Assembly (NCBI RefSeq): GCF_002764115.1
Contig: NZ_CP017940.1
Span: 1,958,501 to 2,022,500, forward strand
Direction: 5' to 3'
DNA: 64,000 bases
Origin: Phyllobacterium zundukense
Lineage (GTDB): Bacteria; Pseudomonadota; Alphaproteobacteria; Rhizobiales; Rhizobiaceae
Positions 56,757 through 64,000 of this stretch are shown piece after piece. Each line of letters starts with the position of its first letter. The stretch's first letter is position 1. The notes beneath the pieces are model-generated. The model saw only the letters and a list, made by a program, of their open reading frames with translations. It made no database searches and was not told the origin of the DNA. A program made the translations under genes and the position numbers.

Positions 56757-56782
56757 AACCCCGGCGGGGCCGCGAAGGTTCC
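56757..56782 (-). promoter_or_regulatory. Candidate EcfG-type promoter of the SnoaL-like gene
   Basis: On the minus strand GGAAC, 17 bases, then GGTT, a one-base departure from the CGTT consensus. The spacing to the ATG at 56729 (28 bp) is suitable. Confidence 0.4.
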
Positions 56783-56872
56783 GCCACCCTTTGACATCCG
56801 GATTGTCCGCGTTATATATCGGCCATCCACCCGATGGAGTCCTTATGTCTTCTCAGTCTGAGTCCCGCTGAA

Positions 56873-56898
56873 GCCCCAGCTTCCTTGAAGCTTGGGGC
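56873..56898 (+). other. Structured leader upstream of the YjhX-like gene
   Basis: GCCCCAGCTT and AAGCTTGGGGC pair in a strong hairpin with a CCTTG loop and one bulge. A second hairpin, GGGC-GTTT-TGCCC, follows near 56953. Both lie in the 5' region of the YjhX-like gene and could be an RNA regulator or translation-control structure. I cannot match it to a known riboswitch. Confidence 0.4.
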
Positions 56899-56984
56899 GT
56901 GAAAACAGGAGCCCCGTGCCGGCATTGCTTGGCTGCGGACACGTTCTCATGGGCGTTTTGCCCGTTTTCCTCAGGACTACAGAC

Positions 56985-57242
56985 ATGGACATTTCGCGCG
57001 ACGAACAGCGCATTCTTCACCTGCTCGCCCAGGGCGGCAAAATTCTGCTCGAAAAAGACGAACGCAAGACCATTATCGAGATCATCTGCCTCACCCGCGA
57101 TGGCTCACGCTACATGGCCTGCGATCTGCGGCTGTTTCGCAAGCTGAAACAGAAAAGGGCTATCGCGTCCGCCGGTGGCGGGCCCTACCGGGTCACCCGC
57201 CGCGGCCTGCAACTGGTGCGGGCCGAGCTGGATAACCGGTAG
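56985..57242 (+). CDS. YjhX-family toxin (UPF0386)
   Basis: An 85-residue protein matching the YjhX family: MDISRDEQRILHLLAQGGKI at the N-terminus, then a winged-helix-like body with KTIIEIICLTRDG and YRVTRRGLQLV. E. coli YjhX is reported as the toxin of a toxin-antitoxin pair. No cognate antitoxin is visible here, so the role in this organism may differ. ATG at 56985 is preceded by AGGAC. Confidence 0.85.
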   Translation: MDISRDEQRILHLLAQGGKILLEKDERKTIIEIICLTRDGSRYMACDLRLFRKLKQKRAIASAGGGPYRVTRRGLQLVRAELDNR

Positions 57243-57261
57243 CGCCGTGGGGTCCGACCGG

Positions 57262-57477
57262 TTATCTCTCCCCATTGAGGGGGGCCCGAAGGGCGGGCGA
57301 GACCCGTGGCTCGCCCCGGTAGCGATTTCAGCACCTTAGCTCTTGCTAAGTGCTAGAAATCCCAAGGGAGGGGATTTTTAACTTCAGTGGAAAAGTATCC
57401 CCTCACTTGGATTTTCCAAGGATTTAGCAAGGGCTAAATCCAGGAAAATCCTTTCTCTCCCGCAAGGGGAGAGATAA
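57262..57477. repeat. MITE-like palindromic repeat, copy 2 (inverted)
   Basis: About 216 bp, the reverse complement of the element at 14822-14999. It has the same ends (TTATCTCTCCCC / GGGGAGAGATAA) and the same two hairpins, with a 20-30 bp insertion of G/C-rich sequence near its left end. It lies between convergent genes (YjhX-like and Y-family polymerase), as does copy 1. Confidence 0.85.
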
Positions 57478-57486
57478 TCGCCCCCC

Positions 57487-58731
57487 TCAAAAATCCTCCG
57501 CCTCGGGTATCCGTCCAAACGCGATCTTTGAGCCGATATAATTGCCGGGGCCATTGACCGGCCCGAGATTGAGCGCCTTCGAGCCATGGCGCACGCGCAC
57601 CTTGTCGAGCATATCGGACACGCGCTCCCACTGGCCGCGCTGCTTCATGCTCGCGCCGGTGTCGAACAGGTCGCGGCTAGCCTCCTCCTCGCCGGAAAGA
57701 TCGTGCAGCACCACCGTGACATTGCTGATATTTCGCATCTCGCCCGATTTCAGCAGTTTTCCGTGCAACTCATTGAGGCAGTTCAGGAAAGTGTGGTCGT
57801 CGCGCGCCGGGCGGAACTGGCCTTCCAGCGTCACGCGGCTGTCGCGCCTGACCCCGATCGTATAGCTCATGGCGCCGGCGCGGAAATGCGAGCGGCGCAG
57901 GCGGCGTGCGGCGCTGAGCGTCAGCAGCCTTGCGCATTGCAGCACCTTTTCCGGCGCGCGCCAGTCCGGCGGCAGGTTGCGGCCATGGCCGAACATGCGC
58001 TTGACCGTCTCCGGCTTTTCCACCGCATAGCCATGCAGCGCCGAGACGAAGCGTTCACCCTCCACGCTGTTCCAGATGGCGCGGGCGTGTTTTGGCGCCA
58101 GATCCCACAGGCCTTTGATATCGGTGACTCCCGCCTCGCCCAGGCGCGCCTCCATGCCCTTGGAAATGCCCGGCAGGTCGCGCAGTTCGAGGTCGAACAG
58201 CCTTCCCGGCAGGTCGGCATGGTCCAGCAGCACAAAACCGTCCGGCTTGTCCATTTCCGCCGCGATCTTGGCCAAAAGCTCATTGACGGAAATGCCGATG
58301 GAACAGGTGAGGATCGGCCCGATCTCGTCGCGCAGCGCGCGCTTGATCCTTGCCACCAGCGCCTCGGCCTCGCGCGCCTCCGACGCCAGCAGGCTGCAGG
58401 AGACCTCGTCGATCGAGCGGACCGAGGCAATCGGCACGCAGCGCTCGATCGTTTCGAGAATGCGATTATGCAACTTTACGTATATGTCCGGTCGTGCCTC
58501 GATGAAGACGATGTCCGGGCATTTCTCCCTCGCCTCACGCACCGACGTCCCGGTCTTGATGCCGAAGGGCTTGGCCTGGCGGCTCGCGGCGATGACACTC
58601 GTATGGGGCGAGTCGAGCGGCACCACCGCAACCGCGCGTCCCTGCAGCGCCGGATTGAGCTGCTGCTCGGCGCTGGCAAAGAAGCTGTCGAAATCCAGAT
58701 ACAGCTTTTCAGGATGGGTCGGTTTACGCAT
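57487..58731 (-). CDS. Y-family DNA polymerase (DinB/UmuC-like)
   Basis: A 414-residue translesion polymerase. The catalytic aspartate is D13 in LYLDFDSFF, and the second metal site is DE in VRSIDEVSCS. The HhH-type KAIRDLPGIS-like segment reads LELRDLPGISKGMEARL. The little-finger domain follows (from about residue 240). ATG at 58731 is chosen; the frame opens at a TTG 15 bases upstream. A perfect LexA operator lies 20 bp upstream, so it is SOS-controlled. Confidence 0.92.
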   Translation of the reverse strand: MRKPTHPEKLYLDFDSFFASAEQQLNPALQGRAVAVVPLDSPHTSVIAASRQAKPFGIKTGTSVREAREKCPDIVFIEARPDIYVKLHNRILETIERCVPIASVRSIDEVSCSLLASEAREAEALVARIKRALRDEIGPILTCSIGISVNELLAKIAAEMDKPDGFVLLDHADLPGRLFDLELRDLPGISKGMEARLGEAGVTDIKGLWDLAPKHARAIWNSVEGERFVSALHGYAVEKPETVKRMFGHGRNLPPDWRAPEKVLQCARLLTLSAARRLRRSHFRAGAMSYTIGVRRDSRVTLEGQFRPARDDHTFLNCLNELHGKLLKSGEMRNISNVTVVLHDLSGEEEASRDLFDTGASMKQRGQWERVSDMLDKVRVRHGSKALNLGPVNGPGNYIGSKIAFGRIPEAEDF

Positions 58732-58750
58732 GTTCAAAGTTCTCAACTGA

Positions 58751-58765
58751 GAACAAAACTAGAAC
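58751..58765. promoter_or_regulatory. LexA (SOS) box, GTTC-N7-GTTC
   Basis: On the minus strand GTTC-TAGTTTT-GTTC, exactly the alphaproteobacterial LexA operator pattern, 20 bp upstream of the polymerase ATG. Confidence 0.9.
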
Positions 58766-58843
58766 ATATGTGACAAAAAAATGGAACAAGAATCTGCGAA
58801 AACCATATGAGAAACGTCGAATCCTGACAAAAAATCTGACGAT

Positions 58844-60634
58844 TCAGATGGCTTTTGCCGCGTCGAGGATGCGGAATTGCGTGGTGGTCGAGCCGTTCCA
58901 GTGGTTGAGCGCAAGGTTGCCCGCCACATGCATCGACTGGCCTAACTGATTGAAAAGAAAGTCGCCGAGCGGACTGCCGACGGCCCGGAAGGCGATGGCG
59001 TTGATGCGCTTGCCGTCCGCCCCGGCCAGTGTCGCCTTGACATGGGCCGTGCCAACCATTCGGGCATCGACCAACCGGTGATGCGGCAAAACCAGCACCG
59101 GTTGCGGGTGTCCGGAACCATAGGGACCGGCCTTCTCCAGTGTGTCGTAAAGCGGCACAGTCGCCCCCGCAGCGCTCAGCGCGCCGTCGATGGCAAGGGA
59201 TGCATTGCCGCGCAACTGCCCGACCATTTCGCTGGCGTTCTCCTCGAAGAACGCCCTTAAAGCCCCCAGTTTCGCCCGCTCTACCGTAATTCCGGCCGCC
59301 ATGGCATGACCGCCACCCTTGACCAGAAGCCCCTGTTCGACGGCATTTCGCACCAGTCTTCCGAGGTCGAAACCATTGATCGACCGGCCGGAACCGCTGC
59401 CTGTGCCATGGGCGTTGAAGGCGATGGCGAAGGCCGGGCGCCGCGTCCGTTCCTTCAGCCGAGCCGCGATCAGCCCGACGATCCCCGGGTGCCAGTCATC
59501 GCTGGCGGTAACCAGAACCGCCGGTCCCGATCCGGCGGAAAGTTCCACCATCGCTTCCGTCTCGGCCTGCTCGAGCATGATGGTTTCCATCGCCTGGCGT
59601 TCCTGGTTCAGCCGATCGAGCTCCTCGGCAATGCGCATCGCTTCGTTCGGATCATCCAGCGTCAGCAATCTTGCGCCGAGCCCGGCATCGCCGATCCGCC
59701 CGCCCGCATTGATCCTCGGCCCCACCAAATATGCGAAATGAAAGGCATTCAGCGGTTCGCCGATGCGCGAGACACGCGCCAGCGCGGCCAGTCCGACGTT
59801 CTGCTGGGCCCGCGCCACCAGAATGCCCTTGACGACGAAGGCCCGGTTCAACTCCTTCAATGGCACGACATCGCACACGGTCGCCAGCGCCACCAGATCG
59901 AGCAGCGACAGAAGGTCAGGCGCAAGCGTGCCGGTGGTGGTGCGCTTTTCGCGTATGACCCGCAACGTCTGCACCAGTGTAAGGAAGACCACCCCGGCAG
60001 CGCAGAGATGGCCCTGCCCGGAGAGATCGTCCTCGCGGTTCGGATTGACCACCGCATGCGCCGCGGCCGGCAGTTCGCCGCCCACCTGGTGGTGGTCGAG
60101 CACCACCACATCGGCGCCGGCAGCCTTCGCCGCCTCGATCGCCGCCGCACTATTAGTGCCGCAATCCACCGTGACAATGAGCGACGCCTGCCCTGCCAAC
60201 TCCTGCATCGCCGCCGGATTGGGGCCGTAGCCCTCAAATATCCGGTCTGGAATGTAGATCCGGTTGGCAACGCCGTAATGGGTCAGGAAGCGCGACAGGA
60301 TCGCTGAAGAACAGGCACCATCGACATCATAATCGCCGAAAATCGCAATCTTCTCGTGCCCGGCGATAGCTCTGGCGATGCGCTCCGCCGCTTGTGTCAT
60401 GTCAGTCAGCGAAGCCGGATCAGGCATCAGGCTCTTGATCGTCGGCTCCATGAAGGCAGCCGCCTCATCGAGGCCAACGCCCCTGCCCGCAAGAACGCGG
60501 GTCACCAGATCGGGAAAACCATGGTTCTGCGCCATGGCAAGCGCGATATTGGCCTCGCGTTGCCCCAGCCGGTCTATCCATTTGAGACCAGTCGCCGATT
60601 GTTCAACGCCAAGGAAAAGCCGTTCCGAATTCAT
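58844..60634 (-). CDS. recJ: Single-stranded-DNA-specific exonuclease RecJ
   Basis: A 596-residue 5'-3' exonuclease for recombination and repair. The DHH-family motifs are visible: FGDYDVDGACSS near residue 95, then VVVLDHHQ and the later GGGHAMAAG of the DHHA1 domain. ATG at 60634 (MNSERLFLG) is used; a TTG four codons earlier is possible. It follows glpX and hom in the order conserved in rhizobia. Confidence 0.94.
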   Translation of the reverse strand: MNSERLFLGVEQSATGLKWIDRLGQREANIALAMAQNHGFPDLVTRVLAGRGVGLDEAAAFMEPTIKSLMPDPASLTDMTQAAERIARAIAGHEKIAIFGDYDVDGACSSAILSRFLTHYGVANRIYIPDRIFEGYGPNPAAMQELAGQASLIVTVDCGTNSAAAIEAAKAAGADVVVLDHHQVGGELPAAAHAVVNPNREDDLSGQGHLCAAGVVFLTLVQTLRVIREKRTTTGTLAPDLLSLLDLVALATVCDVVPLKELNRAFVVKGILVARAQQNVGLAALARVSRIGEPLNAFHFAYLVGPRINAGGRIGDAGLGARLLTLDDPNEAMRIAEELDRLNQERQAMETIMLEQAETEAMVELSAGSGPAVLVTASDDWHPGIVGLIAARLKERTRRPAFAIAFNAHGTGSGSGRSINGFDLGRLVRNAVEQGLLVKGGGHAMAAGITVERAKLGALRAFFEENASEMVGQLRGNASLAIDGALSAAGATVPLYDTLEKAGPYGSGHPQPVLVLPHHRLVDARMVGTAHVKATLAGADGKRINAIAFRAVGSPLGDFLFNQLGQSMHVAGNLALNHWNGSTTTQFRILDAAKAI

Positions 60635-60710
60635 CTGAAGGTTCAATCATCCGCCAGCGATGAATGCAATGCTTCGAAAGACCTATCCAACGGCAATCGC
60701 GGACGGTAGC

Positions 60711-61319
60711 TCAATTTCCAGGGGGCAGCGCCAGTTCGCTTACGGCCTGAGCCATGGACGAGGCGAAATCGGCGAGTTGCCGGTCAACCACCCCTTTCGA
60801 ACTGAGCCTGTAGTTCATGACCGGCTGGATGAGCATGTAGCGGCCAAGCACGCCCGTGGCGCAGACCAGAAAATCATCCTTCTTCAGCGGATCATCCGAA
60901 CTGACGCAGGCCATGGCCCGGTTGCCGTAACTCACATTGGTTCGCAGCGCCACCTGATTGGGCTGCGTGCTGTGATACTGAAAGGCCTGGTCGAGAAGGC
61001 TGCGCACCACAGGATCGTCCGGCCCGTCCCTGACGGGATACATGCCCGCAACATTGCTGGCCCGGACACCCGTGATCGACACGATCGCGCGTGCATCCAG
61101 CCCTGCATATTCGGCCGACGCGCTGAAATTTTGCGGGTCACTGTTACGGCTGATTATAGTGAAAGGTCCTGAGGTCTCCGGTAGTCCGACCAGAATGTCA
61201 CTGGAGCGATAGCCCTGGATGAGATCGAGATCCGCCTCCTGCGCCCGCAGCGAAGAAACTGCGGTCGAGACAAGGACCGTCGACAATAAACCACAGGCTA
61301 TTCCGTACCGGATATTCAT
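60711..61319 (-). CDS. Secreted hypothetical protein
   Basis: A 202-residue protein with a signal peptide (MNIRYGIACGLLSTVLVSTAVSSLRAQ, cleavage near SLRA). The mature part has two cysteines (in MACVS and LVCAT) that could pair and no family I recognise. AGGACAG precedes the ATG at 61319. It lies between recJ and glpX. Confidence 0.72.
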   Translation of the reverse strand: MNIRYGIACGLLSTVLVSTAVSSLRAQEADLDLIQGYRSSDILVGLPETSGPFTIISRNSDPQNFSASAEYAGLDARAIVSITGVRASNVAGMYPVRDGPDDPVVRSLLDQAFQYHSTQPNQVALRTNVSYGNRAMACVSSDDPLKKDDFLVCATGVLGRYMLIQPVMNYRLSSKGVVDRQLADFASSMAQAVSELALPPGN

Positions 61320-61420
61320 GGCTGTCCTATCGGAATGAATTCCTTTGAAATCAAAATAGCAAAAATCATTTGATCCCAATAGGGTACAGTCACACTTGAT
61401 CATGAAACGCGGTTAAATAC

Positions 61421-61451
61421 AAAACTGCCGGCCCCTTTCGGGACCGGCAGT
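61421..61451 (-). terminator. Rho-independent terminator of glpX
   Basis: On the minus strand ACTGCCGGTCC-CGAAAG-GGGCCGGCAGT forms a strong stem followed by TTTTG. It lies 23 bp after the glpX stop. Confidence 0.88.
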
Positions 61452-61474
61452 CCATATCCTTGGCCAAAGTATTC

Positions 61475-62464
61475 TTACTGGAACTTGGTCATATCCTGGT
61501 GCTTCGCCTTGATTTCGCGCACGGTTTGCGAATGCGAGCGCATGACGACCGTATGGGTCTGGATGTAGTCGCGAGCGAACTTGACGCCGGATAGCATATT
61601 GCCATCGGTAACGCCCGTCGCCGCAAAGAGCACGTCGCCCTTGGCCATTTCTTCCAACGTATAGATCTTCTTCGGATCGCTGATGCCCATCTTGGCTGCT
61701 CGGGCGATCTTGTCGTCGCTGTTGAGCTGAAGGCGTCCCTGCATCTGACCGCCAATGCAGCGCAGCGCTGCAGCCGCCAGTACGCCCTCGGGTGCACCGC
61801 CAATGCCGATATAGATGTCGATGCCGGTTTCGTCCGGATCGGTCGTATGGATGACGCCGGCCACGTCGCCATCGCCGATCAGGCGAATAGCAGCACCAGT
61901 CGCACGCACTTCCTCGATGAGTCGGGCATGGCGCGGACGGTCCATGATGCAGGCAGTGATTTCATTGAGCGGAACGCCCTTCGCCTTGGCCACAGCCATG
62001 ATGTTCTCGATGGCAGGCGCTTCGAGGTTGATGATGCCGGCAGGGTAACCCGGTCCAACCGCAATCTTTTCCATGTAGACGTCGGGCGCATAGAGAAGAT
62101 TGCCCTTTTCTGCAATTGCGATGACAGCGAGCGAGTTCGGCAGGTTCTTGGCGCAGATGGTCGTGCCTTCCAGCGGATCGAGCGCGATATCGACGGCGGG
62201 TCCGTTGCGTGTTCCAACTTCCTCGCCAATGTAGAGCATCGGCGCTTCGTCGCGCTCGCCCTCGCCAATCACGACGGTACCGGCAATCGGCAGGCGGTTG
62301 AGCTCCTGGCGCATCGCGTCAACGGCCGCCTGATCGGCTGCCATCTCGTCGCCGCGGCCGCGTAGACGCGCGGCAGCCACCGCAGCGCGTTCCGTTACAC
62401 GAACGAGTTCCAGCGTCAAAATACGATCGAGGCCCACGTCATTCTGGTCGGAAGTTTTCAGCAT
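61475..62464 (-). CDS. glpX: Class II fructose-1,6-bisphosphatase
   Basis: Gluconeogenic phosphatase, 329 residues, of the GlpX type. The metal-binding GEGERDEAPMLYIGEEVG and the ALDPLEGTTICAKN motif are present. ATG at 62464 has AGGA upstream; the frame opens 20 codons earlier without homology. It lies 178 bp downstream of hom on the same strand, typical of rhizobia. Confidence 0.96.
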   Translation of the reverse strand: MLKTSDQNDVGLDRILTLELVRVTERAAVAAARLRGRGDEMAADQAAVDAMRQELNRLPIAGTVVIGEGERDEAPMLYIGEEVGTRNGPAVDIALDPLEGTTICAKNLPNSLAVIAIAEKGNLLYAPDVYMEKIAVGPGYPAGIINLEAPAIENIMAVAKAKGVPLNEITACIMDRPRHARLIEEVRATGAAIRLIGDGDVAGVIHTTDPDETGIDIYIGIGGAPEGVLAAAALRCIGGQMQGRLQLNSDDKIARAAKMGISDPKKIYTLEEMAKGDVLFAATGVTDGNMLSGVKFARDYIQTHTVVMRSHSQTVREIKAKHQDMTKFQ

Positions 62465-62603
62465 AGTGTTTCCTGCGTTTGTGTGGCGATGCCGTAGGTG
62501 GATCGCTACAGCGCTCCTTAGCATCGGTATGCAAACCTTTTGTCAAAGTCGCACCCATGCGGCAAGAGCCCGCAAAAAAGCTAATCGATTAAACGGTGTA
62601 GCC

Positions 62604-62637
62604 GGAGTTTTGCACGAGAAAAATCCCACAAAACTCC
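62604..62637 (-). terminator. Hairpin after hom
   Basis: GGAGTTTTG and CAAAACTCC form a 9-bp perfect stem with a 16-nt loop, just after the hom stop. No clear U-run follows, so terminator activity is uncertain. Confidence 0.4.
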
Positions 62638-62642
62638 AGTCG

Positions 62643-63959
62643 TCAGCCTGCCCGTTCTATTCGGATCATCTGCGGCTTGTCGGTCGCGTGACCGTCCTTG
62701 ACGATGCCTTCAAGCGCCTTCTTGACGGCCGCTTCGGTCGTTTCGTGCGTCACGAGGATCACCGTCTTGGTCGCTTCAGGCTGGTTGTCAGCGCTCTGCC
62801 GCTGCACGATCGATTCCAGCGAAATGTCATTGTCGGCCATGCGCTTGGCGATGGCGGCGAACACACCGGCACGGTCATGCACGGTCAACCGTATGAAGTA
62901 GCCGCCCTCATGCGCGCGCATCCTGGCGCGTTTGTAAGGAGCAAGCGCCTTGGCGGGCGTCCCGAAAACAGGGCCATGCTGGAAGCCAGGACGGCTCTTT
63001 GCGATATCGGCAAGATCGCCAATGACGGCCGAGGCTGTGGCCGCACCACCGGCACCGGGGCCGGACAGCAGCAATTCGCCAAGCAGATCTGTCTCGATCG
63101 CCACGGCATTCGTCACGCCATGCACCTGCGCGATGACGGATTCGACCGGCACCATGGTCGGATGCACGCGCTGTTCGATGCCGCTGTCGGTCTTCAGGGC
63201 CACGCCCAGAAGCTTGATGCGGTAGCCGAGGTCGTCGGCTGCCCTGATGTCGGCGAGCGAGATATTGCTGATGCCTTCGAGATAGATATCGTCCGCCGAG
63301 ATCTGCGTGCCGAATGCAAGGCTCGTCAGGATTGCCAGCTTGTGCGCCGTGTCATTGCCCTCGATGTCGAAGGTTGGATCGGCCTCGGCATAGCCAAGGC
63401 GCTGCGCGTCGGCGAGGCAATCCTCGAAGGAAATGCCCTCGTCCCACATGCGCGTCAGGATGTAGTTGCAGGTGCCGTTCATGATGCCGTAGACGCGCGA
63501 AACCGTGTTGCCGGTCAGCGACTCGCGCAGTGCCTTGATGACGGGAATGCCACCGGCAACCGCCGCTTCGAAGTTCAACAGCACGCCCTTGTCTTCGGCG
63601 ATCTTGGCAAGCGAAACGCCGTGCTTGGCCAGCAGCGCCTTGTTGGCGGTGACGACGTGACGGCCTGACCTCAGAGCGGCCTCGACGGCAGTGCGCGCCG
63701 GACCTTCATCTCCGCCGATCAGTTCGATGAAAACATCGATATTGTTGGACTTGGCCATCGCTACCGGATCGTCGAACCAGGTGGCAGAGGAGAAATCGAC
63801 GCCGCGATCCCGCTTCGGATCACGCGCCGAGACGGCGGTGACAATGATTTCCTTGCCGCACTGACGGGTGAGCATTTCGCCCTTGTCACGCAATATTTTC
63901 AGGACCGAGGCACCAACGGTGCCCAGTCCGGCGATTCCCACGCGCAGCGCTTCACTCAT
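62643..63959 (-). CDS. hom: Homoserine dehydrogenase with ACT domain
   Basis: A 438-residue enzyme of Thr/Met biosynthesis reducing aspartate semialdehyde. Rossmann GLGTVG at residues 11-16, catalytic-domain FEAAVAGGIPVI and GTCNYILTRM, KLAILTSLAFG, and a C-terminal ACT regulatory domain (from about residue 350) for threonine feedback. ATG at 63959. Its promoter region runs off the end of the window. Confidence 0.96.
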   Translation of the reverse strand: MSEALRVGIAGLGTVGASVLKILRDKGEMLTRQCGKEIIVTAVSARDPKRDRGVDFSSATWFDDPVAMAKSNNIDVFIELIGGDEGPARTAVEAALRSGRHVVTANKALLAKHGVSLAKIAEDKGVLLNFEAAVAGGIPVIKALRESLTGNTVSRVYGIMNGTCNYILTRMWDEGISFEDCLADAQRLGYAEADPTFDIEGNDTAHKLAILTSLAFGTQISADDIYLEGISNISLADIRAADDLGYRIKLLGVALKTDSGIEQRVHPTMVPVESVIAQVHGVTNAVAIETDLLGELLLSGPGAGGAATASAVIGDLADIAKSRPGFQHGPVFGTPAKALAPYKRARMRAHEGGYFIRLTVHDRAGVFAAIAKRMADNDISLESIVQRQSADNQPEATKTVILVTHETTEAAVKKALEGIVKDGHATDKPQMIRIERAG

Positions 63960-64000
63960 CGTTCAATTCCCTGAAATTTCGCTGAAGCGGCGCCGAATGG

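Noticed and set aside
57586..58773. A 395-codon plus-strand frame
   Set aside because: Antisense to the Y-family polymerase gene, whose motifs are unmistakable.

Overview
This 64 kb window is chromosomal DNA of an alphaproteobacterium of the order Hyphomicrobiales (Rhizobiales), most like the Phyllobacteriaceae/Brucellaceae/Rhizobiaceae group. The basis is moderately GC-rich coding DNA, a complex I NDUFA12-type subunit, a rhizobial suf gene order with two cysteine desulfurases, conserved blocks such as M48 protease-dsbA-aroQ-accB-accC-aat and prfB-PBP1A-amidase-rne, and alphaproteobacterial control sites: GTTC-N7-GTTC LexA boxes, EcfG-type promoters and an iron control element. Genus and species cannot be read from the sequence alone.

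Layout. 0-3.5 kb: tRNA-Thr(TGT), NAD kinase, a DEAD-box helicase with a Nudix hydrolase, and a TfoX-like protein. 3.5-11.5 kb: the suf Fe-S assembly operon on the minus strand in the order desulfurase, sufB, small coiled-coil ORF, sufC, sufD, sufS, sufT, sufA, with an Irr/ICE-like palindrome in its promoter region. 11.6-22.3 kb: alpha/beta hydrolase, anmK, tyrS, an AsmA-like protein, a Bcp peroxiredoxin, an M23 peptidase, a HigBA-like toxin-antitoxin pair, and prfB with an intact +1 programmed frameshift. 22.4-30 kb: PBP1A, an N-acetylmuramoyl-L-alanine amidase, and rne behind a long leader. 30-39.6 kb: periplasmic quality control (M48, DsbA), aroQ, acetyl-CoA carboxylase accB/accC, aat, NDUFA12, two GNAT acetyltransferases and gatB.

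39.8-57.5 kb is the accessory part: an isochorismatase-like hydrolase without its cysteine, a PLP decarboxylase, a SET-domain protein translated with a TetR regulator, a TetR-controlled NmrA/DUF1772 pair, PaiB and YciI proteins, a Tat-exported arylsulfatase, a ProC-like reductase, an HWE histidine kinase, a class III cyclase, and a run of small stress-type genes. Two clear EcfG (general stress sigma factor) promoters and one weaker candidate lie here. At 52.4-55.4 kb a truncated copy of paiB abuts an AT-rich insert holding a broken HD-domain/GHKL-ATPase gene (one frameshift, one in-frame stop). This is the strongest sign of horizontal transfer in the window.

57.5-64 kb returns to the core chromosome: a LexA-controlled Y-family DNA polymerase, recJ, a secreted protein, glpX and hom. 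A roughly 180-215 bp MITE-like palindromic repeat occurs twice (14.8 kb and 57.3 kb), in opposite orientation, each time between two convergent genes. No CRISPR array, rRNA or intact insertion sequence was seen. I did not find a convincing wholly new multigene system; the best leads are the broken HD-GHKL island, the EcfG-marked stress cluster, and the small ORF embedded in the suf operon.
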